DNA of 64,000 nt from Shouchella xiaoxiensis (GCF_016907895.1 NZ_JAFBCV010000008.1:124001-188000), one strand, 5' to 3'; positions 32,954 through 42,124 are shown, numbered from the stretch's first letter. A program made the numbers and translations. Notes: a model not told the origin generated them from the letters alone.

Positions 32954-35392
32954 ATGCAAACCACCATCCGCATTCGAGGTGCACGAGAGAATAATTTAAA
33001 AAACATTTCTTTAGACATCCCTAAGCATCAGCTTGTTGTTGTGACCGGACCATCGGGATCTGGAAAATCAACGTTGGCGCTTGATTTGCTGCAACGTGAG
33101 TGCCAACGCCAATATTTAGAATCAAGCGTCGGCTCTGCTGATGCAATTGCCCGTCCGGACGTTGATTTAATCGAAGGGCTGTCTCCCTCAATCGGTGTGA
33201 ATCAACAACAAGCGAATCGCAATCCCCGCTCAACCGTTGGAACTGTAACCGATTTATACACCTATTTACGAACCATTTTTCAAAAAAGAGGCACACGACT
33301 ATGCACATCCTGCCAAACGGAAATGATGGCCCCTCTTGACGATACAAAACCTGTTACCTGCCCTGCCTGTCAGAAAGAGCATGACCCCTTTACTAAAGCT
33401 GATTTCTCATTTAACACACCGAGCGGAGCTTGCTCAACATGCAGTGGACTAGGTACCACGCTTGAAATTAATCAAAACGCTCTCTTTGATTACGAAAAAT
33501 CGCTCCTTGATGGCGCTGTTGTTTTTTGGAATAAAGGCATTCAAGACTATTATGGCTCTGTTTATCAAGCTGCAAAAAAACACTACGGCCTTTCCGATGA
33601 TCTTTCTATTCCGCTTGCTGACTACAGCCAGGTCGAGTGGGACTTGCTTTTATACGGTGTTGAAAGTAAGCAGATTGGCGAGCACTTCCCAGCTCAATTG
33701 CCACCAAAAACGGCTACAAAAGGAAAATTTGAAGGAATCTTAACCGGGATGTGGCGTCGTTATCAAGAAAAAAGTGGGGAATCTAGTGAAGCCCACTTCT
33801 TTATTCCTACGGTTTGTCCAGATTGTCACGGCGAACGCTTAAGGCATGAAACACGTATTGTTCATGTTCATCATCAAACGTTGCCGCAGCTCGCAAATCG
33901 ATCTTTACAAGAACTGATCTACTGGATTGAGAACGTTCAAACGGTCTACCGTGAAGCGAACGACTCTTTATTAACTTCCGTTCTTTATGATCTGCATACA
34001 AAAGTGAAGCGCATCCTTCGTGTTGGACTTGGTTACCTCACTCTTGACCGGACAACCATTACGTTATCTGGTGGCGAGGCACAGCGTCTCAGACTGGCAT
34101 CGATTCTAGGCTCTGGCTTAACTGGCGTGCTCTACCTTCTTGATGAGCCAACCGCAGGACTTCATGCAAAAGATACAGAAGGATTAATTGACATCATGAA
34201 GCAGCTCCGCGATCTCGGCAATACGGTGTTGGTGATTGAACACAACCGCCAAGTGATTGAACGCGCTGACCAAATTATTGATGTTGGCCCAGGTGCAGGG
34301 AGGTTTGGCGGAGAAATTGTTGGACAAGGCACTTTATCCCAGTTAAAAGCACAGCCCGCCTCGATTACTGGCCGCGTATTTTCACAGGCACAGAGGCTTG
34401 TTTCAAAGCAACGAGCTGGCAATGGGTACATGCTCACAATTGAAGGCGCAATGAAGCATAATTTAAAAAATGTTAACGTCTCCTTTCCCCTCGGAAGCCT
34501 AATTTCCGTGTCAGGCGTTTCTGGTTCGGGGAAATCGAGCTTAATTTTTGATGTCCTAGCAGTAGCCAAACAAGCTCCTTACTCTGGTTGTCAAACCATT
34601 AACGGAATGGAACAGGTTGATACGATTATTCAAGTTGGTCAAACCCCTCTTTCCCGCATGCAGCGTTCCAACATTGCAACGTACATGGATTTATTTACAC
34701 ATGTTCGCAAACTCTACGCACAACAACCAGTAGCCAAAGCAGCTGGCTTAACGGCTAAACACTTTTCATTTAATACAGCCGGGGGCCGCTGTGACCGCTG
34801 TGAAGGACTAGGTGTAGTTGATCTCGACATGCATTTCTTGTCTCACCTGCAGGTCACTTGCCCTGTTTGCCGTGGCAAACGCTTTAAAGAAGAGGTGCTT
34901 GCGGTAAAATTGGATGGTCATTCCATCTCTGACCTCTTAGCACTTGCCATTGAAGAGAGCCTGGATCTCTTTAAGTCTCACAAGAAATTGCACGAGCTTC
35001 TGGCTTTACTAGGTGAAGTGGGGCTCGGTTATTTACAATGGGGACAAGCTCTAACGACGCTCTCTGGTGGCGAAGCACAGCGAATCAAGCTGGCGAAAGA
35101 GCTCAGCAAGAAAACAACTGGCCATACGCTTTACTTACTTGATGAGCCCTCTTCCGGACTTCATCCAACCGACATTGCAAAATTATCGCTTCTATTAAAT
35201 AAGCTGGTTGACGCCGGAAATACGGTCATTATGGTCGAACACCACATCGATTTAATTGCCTCATCCGATTGGGTGATTGACATGGGTCCAGACGGTGGAA
35301 GTGCAGGCGGACAGCTTGTCGCAAGTGGACCACCGGAAGAAGTAGCGCGTCATCCAACCTCTGCTACCGCTCCCTTTTTACGAAACGAATAA
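32954..35392 (+). CDS. UvrA-like ABC protein (UvrA2/DrrC type)
   Basis: An 812-residue UvrA paralogue, shorter than housekeeping UvrA (about 940). It has two ABC ATPase domains (Walker A GPSGSGKST at residues 32-40 and GVSGSGKSS, signatures LSGGEAQRLRL and LSGGEAQRIKL) and zinc-finger cysteines (CTSC...CPAC, CDRC...CPVC). Members of this branch are linked to resistance against DNA-intercalating drugs rather than general repair. The start is ATG 32954 after AAGGAGG. The divergent tandem-MerR regulator points to drug-inducible expression. Confidence 0.9.
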   Translation: MQTTIRIRGARENNLKNISLDIPKHQLVVVTGPSGSGKSTLALDLLQRECQRQYLESSVGSADAIARPDVDLIEGLSPSIGVNQQQANRNPRSTVGTVTDLYTYLRTIFQKRGTRLCTSCQTEMMAPLDDTKPVTCPACQKEHDPFTKADFSFNTPSGACSTCSGLGTTLEINQNALFDYEKSLLDGAVVFWNKGIQDYYGSVYQAAKKHYGLSDDLSIPLADYSQVEWDLLLYGVESKQIGEHFPAQLPPKTATKGKFEGILTGMWRRYQEKSGESSEAHFFIPTVCPDCHGERLRHETRIVHVHHQTLPQLANRSLQELIYWIENVQTVYREANDSLLTSVLYDLHTKVKRILRVGLGYLTLDRTTITLSGGEAQRLRLASILGSGLTGVLYLLDEPTAGLHAKDTEGLIDIMKQLRDLGNTVLVIEHNRQVIERADQIIDVGPGAGRFGGEIVGQGTLSQLKAQPASITGRVFSQAQRLVSKQRAGNGYMLTIEGAMKHNLKNVNVSFPLGSLISVSGVSGSGKSSLIFDVLAVAKQAPYSGCQTINGMEQVDTIIQVGQTPLSRMQRSNIATYMDLFTHVRKLYAQQPVAKAAGLTAKHFSFNTAGGRCDRCEGLGVVDLDMHFLSHLQVTCPVCRGKRFKEEVLAVKLDGHSISDLLALAIEESLDLFKSHKKLHELLALLGEVGLGYLQWGQALTTLSGGEAQRIKLAKELSKKTTGHTLYLLDEPSSGLHPTDIAKLSLLLNKLVDAGNTVIMVEHHIDLIASSDWVIDMGPDGGSAGGQLVASGPPEEVARHPTSATAPFLRNE

Positions 35393-35398
35393 GACTAA

Positions 35399-35428
35399 AA
35401 GAAGCTGGTGAGCGCCAGCTTCTTTTTT
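35399..35428 (+). terminator. terminator of uvrA-like gene
   Basis: GAAGCTGG-TGAGCG-CCAGCTTC with six Ts. It also serves the convergent MFS gene. Confidence 0.85.
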
Positions 35429-36626
35429 ACGTAGTAACAGGTTTTTTTAGCACACGATGAAGGTAGACTAGTCCCGGCACAATAATAAGCAACCCCACAC
35501 ATACATAGACAGCGCGTATGCTTAAGAACGGTGCTGATAAAGTTGCAAATACGATTCCGAGGGGCATCGATGCCCGTAAAAATAAAAGCCGAACCGCACT
35601 TAATTGTGCAAGTCGTTCTTTAGGCGCTAAGCGCTGGAAGATAGCCGCACTTTGAGCATTAAAGAACGGAAAGGCAATCCCCCCAAACAGCTCGCATAGC
35701 CAGGCGACTTCTGTTGATTGGACGAAAAACAAAAGCACAAAAGAAAAACCCCCACCTATTAAACCGATGTACATGAGCCATTCTCTTTTAACGACAACCC
35801 GAAGTAAAACGGTTCCGAGTACGTACCCAAGTGGAAACGCCGCCGAAAATAGCGCATACTCCCACTGCGCCCCACCAAGCTCCGTTCGAATAAATGGAAT
35901 GCTTACGACCATTGTTGCTCCTACAGCAAACTGAACCGTTGCAGAAAGAAACGACAATCGTACCAATATTGGGATATTTAAAAATACTCTAAAGCCTATT
36001 TTTAACTCATTAAACCAAAATCGCTTTGTCCAAACGGCTATTTTTTTACTTGTAGCAGGTAGTTTAACAGCGGATAAGACAAAGAAACTGATTAAAAACA
36101 AACTCGCTGATACGATATACATGGTAGGCAAGGGAAGAAAAGCGACAAAACCAGCCGTTATGCTCGGAGCAAGAAACCCCATTAAGCGGAGCGTCCCATC
36201 AAGTAGACCGTTTGCATCAACTAGCTCTTCATCTGCACAAATCACCGGCAAAATCGCAAAAGACAAGCTTGCGTATATAGGGGCAAGTAGACCAAGCGTT
36301 AGCTGGAGCGAGATTAACCCTACTATAATCGCTAAGTTAGCATCCCATAACAGCCCGGCTAACGGCAGTATGTAAGCACAAGCACGAATAAGCTGAACAC
36401 GTCGGAGAATGACTTCTTTGGCAACATAGTTAAGAAAAGGAGCGCTCGCACCTTGGAGCAGCAGCGATGGAACGAAGTAAAGGAGCCACATCGCCCCCAT
36501 CCACTCCCTCGACCCGGTCAATTCAAATAAAAGCAGCCCATTCACAATGGCACCAGAAGCTCCGGCAAACTCCGAAATCACCTCTCCCGACCAAAGCGCT
36601 TTAAAGGAGCGCGAATAGCGCCCCAC
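35427..36626 (-). CDS. MFS transporter
   Basis: A 399-residue 12-TM MFS protein of the macrolide-exporter-like branch. The start is GTG 36626, which overlaps the stop of the ArsR regulator (TAAGTG), so the pair is translationally coupled. It probably exports a compound sensed by that regulator; the substrate is unknown. Confidence 0.85.
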   Translation of the reverse strand: MGRYSRSFKALWSGEVISEFAGASGAIVNGLLLFELTGSREWMGAMWLLYFVPSLLLQGASAPFLNYVAKEVILRRVQLIRACAYILPLAGLLWDANLAIIVGLISLQLTLGLLAPIYASLSFAILPVICADEELVDANGLLDGTLRLMGFLAPSITAGFVAFLPLPTMYIVSASLFLISFFVLSAVKLPATSKKIAVWTKRFWFNELKIGFRVFLNIPILVRLSFLSATVQFAVGATMVVSIPFIRTELGGAQWEYALFSAAFPLGYVLGTVLLRVVVKREWLMYIGLIGGGFSFVLLFFVQSTEVAWLCELFGGIAFPFFNAQSAAIFQRLAPKERLAQLSAVRLLFLRASMPLGIVFATLSAPFLSIRAVYVCVGLLIIVPGLVYLHRVLKKPVTT

Positions 36627-37634
36627 TTATTTTTCCTCCAGAAAGCGCTGTAATTTTGTTGAAAAGCCTTCAAGCCTTGCTTGATTCAGCACGTACACCC
36701 CTTTATTTACAGCGACAAACTTTGCTGCTTTTAGCGTCGATAGCTGGTGATGCAGCGTTGTTTTTGACACTTGAAACAGCTTGCTCAAGTCGGCAAGCGA
36801 CATCGGCCCTTGCTTAAGCTGATACAATAGCTGTAGCCGGAGTGAATCCCCAAGTGCCTTATGGCCTCGTACTAACTCGCTTGATGGAACACCTTGTTCT
36901 TGGAAATACTCATCGCTGACTGGATAAAAGAATAACTTTGTCTCAATCGAGCGTTTTTCCAACAGCCATGGCCGGTAAGCAATGTGAGGAATCAACTTAA
37001 CTGTCCAGACACCGGGTTCAGGAACATAAGCAACCCCTGTTATTCGTTCAATATCCTTGACTGGATTGGCTGGATCAAGCTCAATTGATTGCTGTTCTTT
37101 TTGAAGAATAGCTAGCCCATTAGTCCATTCTGACTTTGTTTCGACCCAAGCTGTCCAGCTCGTTAGTGTATGGATAAGAAAAGATTTAAATTGCTCAACT
37201 GAATATTCTTCTAATGCGTTAAAGTAACTTTCAAGAAAAGGATGTCCTTGAAAATAGCTAGAGTACTTTTGGCGACCTTCGATTGACCGTGTCGCCTGTA
37301 TTCGCTCTCCCTCCAAGCTTCTTCCTTTGTAGGGGAGAACACTGTCGTAAAGTTCGGCTTCTGTTAACTCTGTTAGTCTGTTCGAAAAATCTTGAACGGT
37401 ACTAGCTTCGATTTGATCTTGCAGCATCAGAAGAGCATGCCAGAAATTCGTCCGGCCGATTTCTGCTACTGCTGCTTCTAACTCGCTGGGCATTGTGTCA
37501 CTCTTCCATTCATCATCTTGATCAAAAGTATGTCGAATCGGTTCATATGTATAGCCTGCTAATGCGACAATTGATTCCCATATAGGTGAAACGACGATTT
37601 TTAGTTCGACCCGCTCTATCTCTTCACTCATCAC
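36627..37634 (-). CDS. ArsR-type regulator with C-terminal HTH
   Basis: A 335-residue protein with a C-terminal winged helix (HKALGDSLRLQLLYQL, then LFQVSKTTLHHQLSTLKAA; about residues 250-330) and a long N-terminal helical region of unknown function. This layout, with the HTH at the C-terminus, is a known variant of ArsR-family regulators in Bacilli. It is the first gene of a two-gene operon with the MFS exporter, which it probably represses. The inverted repeat at 37671-37697 is a candidate operator. Confidence 0.85.
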   Translation of the reverse strand: MMSEEIERVELKIVVSPIWESIVALAGYTYEPIRHTFDQDDEWKSDTMPSELEAAVAEIGRTNFWHALLMLQDQIEASTVQDFSNRLTELTEAELYDSVLPYKGRSLEGERIQATRSIEGRQKYSSYFQGHPFLESYFNALEEYSVEQFKSFLIHTLTSWTAWVETKSEWTNGLAILQKEQQSIELDPANPVKDIERITGVAYVPEPGVWTVKLIPHIAYRPWLLEKRSIETKLFFYPVSDEYFQEQGVPSSELVRGHKALGDSLRLQLLYQLKQGPMSLADLSKLFQVSKTTLHHQLSTLKAAKFVAVNKGVYVLNQARLEGFSTKLQRFLEEK

Positions 37635-37670
37635 GCTTCTCCACCTTTCTATGAATTTATTCTAATGTAA

Positions 37671-37697
37671 TCGAATAATAAATTCAACTATATTCGA
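37671..37697. promoter_or_regulatory. inverted repeat upstream of ArsR/MFS operon
   Basis: TCGAATA (37671-37677) and TATTCGA (37691-37697) are exact inverted arms around an AT-rich 13-nt centre, 37 bp before the regulator start. Confidence 0.5.
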
Positions 37698-37739
37698 ATT
37701 TAATTTCAAAAAAAAGAAACTCGACCAGAGCTTCTCTCT

Positions 37740-38510
37740 TTAAAACAAACCAAATAGCTTTTTGCGTTTCTTTACGACACGTTCCGGTGGCTCAAGATAA
37801 ACATGTTTGTTCTCTGCCACGAGCTGCGCATTCTCCTTGAGACGAAAAACCGTTTCTTGACCAAACTGATTTTCCACAGCTTGAAAAGCTTCCTGCATCC
37901 GAAACGTACGCCGGTCAAGATTATGGGCATCTGATGCAAGTACATGTACCAAATTCGCTTCAATTAGCTGTTCGCTAAAGGTCTGGATGTCTTTCCCAAA
38001 ATAACCCGTTAAGCTTGAAGACGTTACTTGTCCGAGCGCCCCATTTTTGATCAATTCATAGAGTTTATCTGGAGATTCCAGGAACACTTTATTTCGTTCA
38101 GGATGAGCAATGATCGGAATATACCCGGCTACACTTAGTTCATAAAGCAATCGTTTCGAATACGCTGGGATATCATTCGTTGGAAATTCTATTAGTACAT
38201 ACTTGCTAGATGCTAGACTAAGAGAAGAACCGTTGCCTAACTCCTGCACAATATCACCATTTATTCGAATTTCCTGTCCAGGTAGTACATGAAGAGGAAT
38301 ATGCTGCTTCTTTAGCTCCTGATTTAGTTCTGCTACTGCGTCTACAACAAACGTACCGTCGGTCTGAAAGTTAGGGTGCTGATGATGTGGCGTCGCAATG
38401 ATCGTTGTAATGCCTTCCTCAACAGCCTTTTCCGCCATCGCTATACTTGATTCGATTGTTTTCGCACCGTCATCTACGCCGGGCAGAATATGACTATGAA
38501 GATCAATCAC
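37740..38510 (-). CDS. ywqE: tyrosine-protein phosphatase, PHP family (YwqE/CpsB)
   Basis: A manganese-dependent PHP-fold phosphotyrosine phosphatase of 256 residues. Metal-site motifs are IDLHSHILPGVDDG, ATPHHQHP, IAHPERN and SDAHN. It dephosphorylates the BY-kinase encoded just upstream and its targets. The family usually starts MIDxHSH, and GTG 38510 (8 nt after AAGGAG) gives that start, so it is preferred to GTG 38519. Confidence 0.92.
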   Translation of the reverse strand: MIDLHSHILPGVDDGAKTIESSIAMAEKAVEEGITTIIATPHHQHPNFQTDGTFVVDAVAELNQELKKQHIPLHVLPGQEIRINGDIVQELGNGSSLSLASSKYVLIEFPTNDIPAYSKRLLYELSVAGYIPIIAHPERNKVFLESPDKLYELIKNGALGQVTSSSLTGYFGKDIQTFSEQLIEANLVHVLASDAHNLDRRTFRMQEAFQAVENQFGQETVFRLKENAQLVAENKHVYLEPPERVVKKRKKLFGLF

Positions 38511-38528
38511 AACATGCACTCCTTCATT

Positions 38529-39224
38529 TTATTGATAATAATAGTACGTATTCTGATCAATAGGTTTGTTATTCAGAACAACCCCTAATAAATTGGCATT
38601 TGCTTTTTCAAGGTTTTCTTTTGTTTTCTCTAGCTGATCGCGATCTGTCTTCCCACTTGAAGTGACAATTATCGTCCCATCAACTTTGTTTGAAAGAATT
38701 TGTGCATCAGCAACAGCCATCACAGGAGGTGTATCTAAAATAACCATATCAAACTCGTCCATTGCTTCTTTAATGACAAGCTCCATCATTTTCGAGTTTA
38801 ATAACTCTGCCGGGTTAGGCGGAATCGGTCCACATGTTAAGAGGTGCACATTCTCGATCTCTGTTTCTTGCACAACATCAACAAGCTTTTGTTGACGCGT
38901 TAATACATTTGTTAACCCATGTGTATTCATTAAGCTAAACGTATAATGAGCTGTTGGTTTTCGCATATCAGCATCAACGAGCAGCACGCGCTGACCATTT
39001 TGCCCCATCACCACAGCTAAGTTCGATGCCGTTGTTGATTTTCCTTCTCCAGGTCCTGCAGACGTAATCAAAATTGATTTTAACGTTGAATCAATAGCGG
39101 AGTAATCAATATTAGTCCGTATCGTCCGGTATTGTTCGGTAATCGGGGAATGCTTACTCACATCAGCAATGAGTTGACGTTTCTTTTGAACGGGTTTCTT
39201 TTTCGTACGTGTTGAACGTGCCAT
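38529..39224 (-). CDS. ywqD: bacterial tyrosine kinase (YwqD/CapB/CpsD)
   Basis: A 231-residue BY-kinase with Walker A GPGEGKST, Walker A' VLLVDADMRKP, Walker B VILDTPP and a C-terminal autophosphorylation cluster of four tyrosines (TYYYYQ). It needs the membrane activator encoded upstream (ywqC-like) and controls exopolysaccharide export or other targets such as UDP-glucose dehydrogenase and SSB in B. subtilis. It is the second gene of a three-gene operon. Confidence 0.94.
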   Translation of the reverse strand: MARSTRTKKKPVQKKRQLIADVSKHSPITEQYRTIRTNIDYSAIDSTLKSILITSAGPGEGKSTTASNLAVVMGQNGQRVLLVDADMRKPTAHYTFSLMNTHGLTNVLTRQQKLVDVVQETEIENVHLLTCGPIPPNPAELLNSKMMELVIKEAMDEFDMVILDTPPVMAVADAQILSNKVDGTIIVTSSGKTDRDQLEKTKENLEKANANLLGVVLNNKPIDQNTYYYYQ

Positions 39225-39245
39225 ACGTCACCTGCTTTCCTTATA

Positions 39246-39947
39246 CTAAGACGTTTTTTTTGCAGATTCCATACCATCCATTGTGGAAACTGCTCCAAGA
39301 ACAGGTAAATTTAGAATGTTTTCAATATCTTTTTCGGTTTTAATTGTTGTATCTAAGTATTCGAATAAGAATGCGAGGCCAACTGCGCCCATTAAGCCAA
39401 CAACAAAGGCGATCGCTATGTTTAATATCGTATTAGGACTACTCGGACTTGGGTTTTCTCCAACCTCAGCCGCGGTTAAGATGTTTACATTTTCAGCACC
39501 TGTATAAATTGTAGGAAGATCCTCAACGAATACTTCGGCTATTTCGTTAACGATTAACGTAGCGATATATGGATCGTCTGCTTCAATCGTTACTGACATG
39601 ACCTGTGAATTATTAGGGGCTGTAACTGACATCATGTTTTTTAGCTCAGAGACCGAGTAACCAATCTCGCTATTTTCCGCAACAGGGGCTAAAATTCGAG
39701 AACTCTCAATAATATTGGTGTACGTTCCAATAACCTCTATATTCGTTCGCACATTATTCTGAGTCAATTGTCCATCACTTTCTGTTTGATTAACAAGAAT
39801 TTCGGTTGAACGCTCATACATTGGTGTAAGTACAAAAGAACTAACAAGAGCACCAGCTAACATTGCAAGTAGGGGGATCAGGACAAGCATCCTCCAACGT
39901 TGTTTTAAAGTTTGAAAGATTTCCTTCAAACTAATCGTTTCTTCCAT
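39246..39947 (-). CDS. ywqC: BY-kinase transmembrane modulator (YwqC/CapA, Wzz family)
   Basis: A 233-residue Wzz-type chain-length/kinase-activator protein. Two membrane segments (about residues 19-38 and 180-203) flank an extracytoplasmic domain with TEILVNQ and VMSVTIEADDPYIAT. The C-terminal cytoplasmic tail binds and activates the BY-kinase. It is first in the operon; no glycosyltransferase genes follow, so the polysaccharide genes (if any) are elsewhere. Confidence 0.92.
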   Translation of the reverse strand: MEETISLKEIFQTLKQRWRMLVLIPLLAMLAGALVSSFVLTPMYERSTEILVNQTESDGQLTQNNVRTNIEVIGTYTNIIESSRILAPVAENSEIGYSVSELKNMMSVTAPNNSQVMSVTIEADDPYIATLIVNEIAEVFVEDLPTIYTGAENVNILTAAEVGENPSPSSPNTILNIAIAFVVGLMGAVGLAFLFEYLDTTIKTEKDIENILNLPVLGAVSTMDGMESAKKTS

Positions 39948-40151
39948 TCGATTGATAACCTCCTAAAGCATTTGCCATAACTCACAGTGAATTATATCAC
40001 AATTTTCAACAAAGAAACCTTAAAATCTAGTCAATTTTTAATATACGTTCGACATTGTTCGTCATTCAGCGTACGGGTTCTCGTTCGCAGCCTTACCACT
40101 TCCTATTACAAATGGAATTGATTTCTTACTAAAAATTACAAAAGAAATTCC

Positions 40152-40180
40152 TTGTCGTTGTGCTAAAGTTTTTATATTCT
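40152..40180 (+). promoter_or_regulatory. sigma-A-like promoter of LCP gene
   Basis: TTGTCG (40152-40157), a 17-nt spacer and TATTCT (40175-40180), 46 bp before the LCP start. The rest of 39948-40225 shows no gene. Confidence 0.5.
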
Positions 40181-40225
40181 AATAGAATAGGAAGAAAATT
40201 CTACTTAAGCGAAAGGCGTTTTGCA

Positions 40226-41149
40226 ATGAAAAAGAAAAAGGCTTTAAAAATTACCCTACTTATTTTCGGTATTCTTCTCGTAGCCGTACTTGCTGTTGGA
40301 CTTTATTTTTATAATGATATTCGCTCTACGGCTGATCGAATGTATGAACCGCTTACGGATAGACAAGGATCATCTCCTATTCGCGAACAAACGCTTGAAG
40401 CAGGCGAACCTATTTCGATCTTACTAGCAGGTGTTGACCATACACCCGGGCGTGAAGAGGACGTTGTCGGGCGCTCAGACACCATTATTGTTATGACGCT
40501 TAACCCAAATGATGGCACAACCAAGATGTTATCGATTCCGCGTGACACACGTACGGAGATTGTCGGACGAGGCACAACGGAAAAAATTAACCACGCCCAT
40601 GCCTACGGCGGAGCAGAGATGTTAATTAATAGCGTCGAAAATGCCTTTAACATTCCAATTGACCATTATGCCGGTATTAATATGGAAGGTTTCACTCGCT
40701 TAATCAATGCTTTTGACGGGGTGACGGTATACAATGACTTCGCTTTTTCAATGGATGGCAACCAGTTTCAAGAAGGAAACATTCATTTAAATGGAGAACA
40801 AGCCTTGCTCTATTCGCGCATGCGCTATGATGATCCTCGCGGCGATGCAGGTCGCGCAAATCGCCAACGTGATATTATTGAAGCGTTGATGGATGAGGCC
40901 GTTTCACTTAATTCGGTTACACGCGCCGGCGAAATCCTTGATGTGTTAGGTTCAACTGTGCGCACGGACTTGGCGCTTGGAGATATGTGGTCCTACCAAT
41001 CCGATTATCGTTCTGCGCTAGGAACGGTTGAGCAGATTGAAGTAAACTACACCGGGCAAACCATTAATGGCCTTTGGTATGCCATTGTTTCAGATGAAGA
41101 AAAAGCGCGCATTCGCGATGAAATGCGTGGACATTTAGAATTAAATTAA
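40226..41149 (+). CDS. LytR-CpsA-Psr family glycopolymer ligase
   Basis: A 307-residue LCP protein with one N-terminal membrane segment and an extracellular LCP domain (ILLAGVDHTPG, SIPRDTRTEIVGRGT, KINHAHAYGG, LLYSRMRYDDPRGDAGR). These enzymes attach teichoic acids or capsule to peptidoglycan, with the Arg and Asp of these motifs binding the polyprenyl-pyrophosphate. ATG 40226 starts the basic KKKKALK tail and follows GAAAGG. It is divergent from the BY-kinase operon, which supports an envelope-polymer role. It is paralogous to the LCP gene at 46127. Confidence 0.92.
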   Translation: MKKKKALKITLLIFGILLVAVLAVGLYFYNDIRSTADRMYEPLTDRQGSSPIREQTLEAGEPISILLAGVDHTPGREEDVVGRSDTIIVMTLNPNDGTTKMLSIPRDTRTEIVGRGTTEKINHAHAYGGAEMLINSVENAFNIPIDHYAGINMEGFTRLINAFDGVTVYNDFAFSMDGNQFQEGNIHLNGEQALLYSRMRYDDPRGDAGRANRQRDIIEALMDEAVSLNSVTRAGEILDVLGSTVRTDLALGDMWSYQSDYRSALGTVEQIEVNYTGQTINGLWYAIVSDEEKARIRDEMRGHLELN

Positions 41150-41152
41150 CGC

Positions 41153-41185
41153 AAAGAAGCCGAGGCAGATTGCCTCGGCTTCTTT
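41153..41185. terminator. bidirectional terminator
   Basis: GAAGCCGAGGCA-GAT-TGCCTCGGCTTC followed by TTT and preceded by AAA, between convergent LCP and small membrane genes. Confidence 0.85.
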
Positions 41186-41191
41186 GTATCG

Positions 41192-41338
41192 TCAGGCTCG
41201 TCTTCTTCCTGTGATCATTTGGAAGATTAATACGACAAGTGCTACTACTAGCAGCAAGTGAATTAAACCTTCTCCGAATCCAGAAATAAATCCGAGTAAC
41301 CATAGTACGAGAATAACTAGAAATATAGTCCAAAGCAT
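41192..41338 (-). CDS. lmo0937-family small membrane protein
   Basis: A 48-residue hydrophobic protein beginning MLWTIFLVILVLWLLGF, with two membrane segments and a GRRRA tail. It matches the lmo0937 family of tiny stress-associated membrane proteins widespread in Bacilli (family recalled, function unknown). GGAGGG lies 8 nt before ATG 41338. It ends immediately before the LCP terminator. Confidence 0.8.
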   Translation of the reverse strand: MLWTIFLVILVLWLLGFISGFGEGLIHLLLVVALVVLIFQMITGRRRA

Positions 41339-41418
41339 GGTAGATACCCTCCGCTTTTCTGTCGTCATGTGCTTATAAGAGGATATTCCCGTTTACTCAG
41401 ACTACAAACATTACGGTT

Positions 41419-41733
41419 TTATGACACGATCCGCAGTCCGATAACTGCCACAACAACGAGACCGATAAAGAAGATGCGCATACGGTCTTTTGATTCATTG
41501 TAGTAGACCATTCCAACGACCGCGCTTCCAACTGTACCAATACCCGTCCAGACAGCATAAGCTACTCCGAGGGGAATTGCTTCCATCGCAATCGCAAGAA
41601 ACGAAAAGCTTATGATAAAACCAATGATTAAGACTAAAAATCCTTTTTTCTTTTCTCCTTTGGTAATCATTTGAATTCCGCTCACACCAACAACTTCAAA
41701 GATTCCAGCAAGAATTAATAGGACCCAGCTCAT
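41419..41733 (-). CDS. SMR-family multidrug/guanidinium exporter subunit
   Basis: A 104-residue four-TM small multidrug resistance protein. The conserved membrane glutamate is Glu13 in AGIFEVVG. It pairs with the next gene, overlapping by 4 bp, as in heteromeric YkkCD/YvdRS/NepAB systems. No guanidine riboswitch precedes the pair; a TetR operator does, so a drug-type inducer is more likely. Confidence 0.92.
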   Translation of the reverse strand: MSWVLLILAGIFEVVGVSGIQMITKGEKKKGFLVLIIGFIISFSFLAIAMEAIPLGVAYAVWTGIGTVGSAVVGMVYYNESKDRMRIFFIGLVVVAVIGLRIVS

Positions 41734-42074
41734 ACGTCCGTGCCCCCTTCCGCGCGCTTATCTCCAGTCACTAACTTTAACCCGAGGACGCCCACTAGCA
41801 ACAGTAAAATAAATAGTAACATCCATACATTAAACGCTGCTCCAAACACAAATATATCGACAAATACCGTTCCAACTGTACCTAAAGCTACAAATATTGC
41901 GTATACTGTACTCGTTGGCAATACCGTCGCCGCTCGGACAAGCAGTGTAAAACTAATGACAATTCCGATAGCGGTCAAGCTCCATTGCAGTGGAGTGCTT
42001 GCATACTTCAAGCCAGTTGCCCAACCAACTTCAAAGATTCCGGCAACAATAACCAAAAACCACATTTGCTTCAC
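41730..42074 (-). CDS. SMR-family exporter, paired subunit
   Basis: A 114-residue SMR protein with Glu15 in AGIFEVGWA and four membrane segments; its longer basic/acidic tail (GDKRAEGGTD) is typical of the YkkC-like partner. It is first in the two-gene operon controlled from 42105-42124 by the divergent TetR gene. Confidence 0.92.
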   Translation of the reverse strand: MKQMWFLVIVAGIFEVGWATGLKYASTPLQWSLTAIGIVISFTLLVRAATVLPTSTVYAIFVALGTVGTVFVDIFVFGAAFNVWMLLFILLLLVGVLGLKLVTGDKRAEGGTDV

Positions 42075-42104
42075 GCACCTTTAATAAAGTAAAATAAATG
42101 AACA

Positions 42105-42124
42105 ACTAACTACCGGTAGTTAGT
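42105..42124. promoter_or_regulatory. 20-bp perfect palindromic TetR operator
   Basis: ACTAACTACCGGTAGTTAGT, a perfect palindrome between the divergent SMR pair and the tetR gene. A long perfect palindrome here is the expected binding site of the adjacent TetR repressor. Confidence 0.8.

Noticed and set aside
40045-40062. Two GTTCG words resembling LexA half-sites between ywqC and the LCP gene
   Set aside because: They are direct, not inverted, repeats, so they do not form a CGAAC-N4-GTTCG box.
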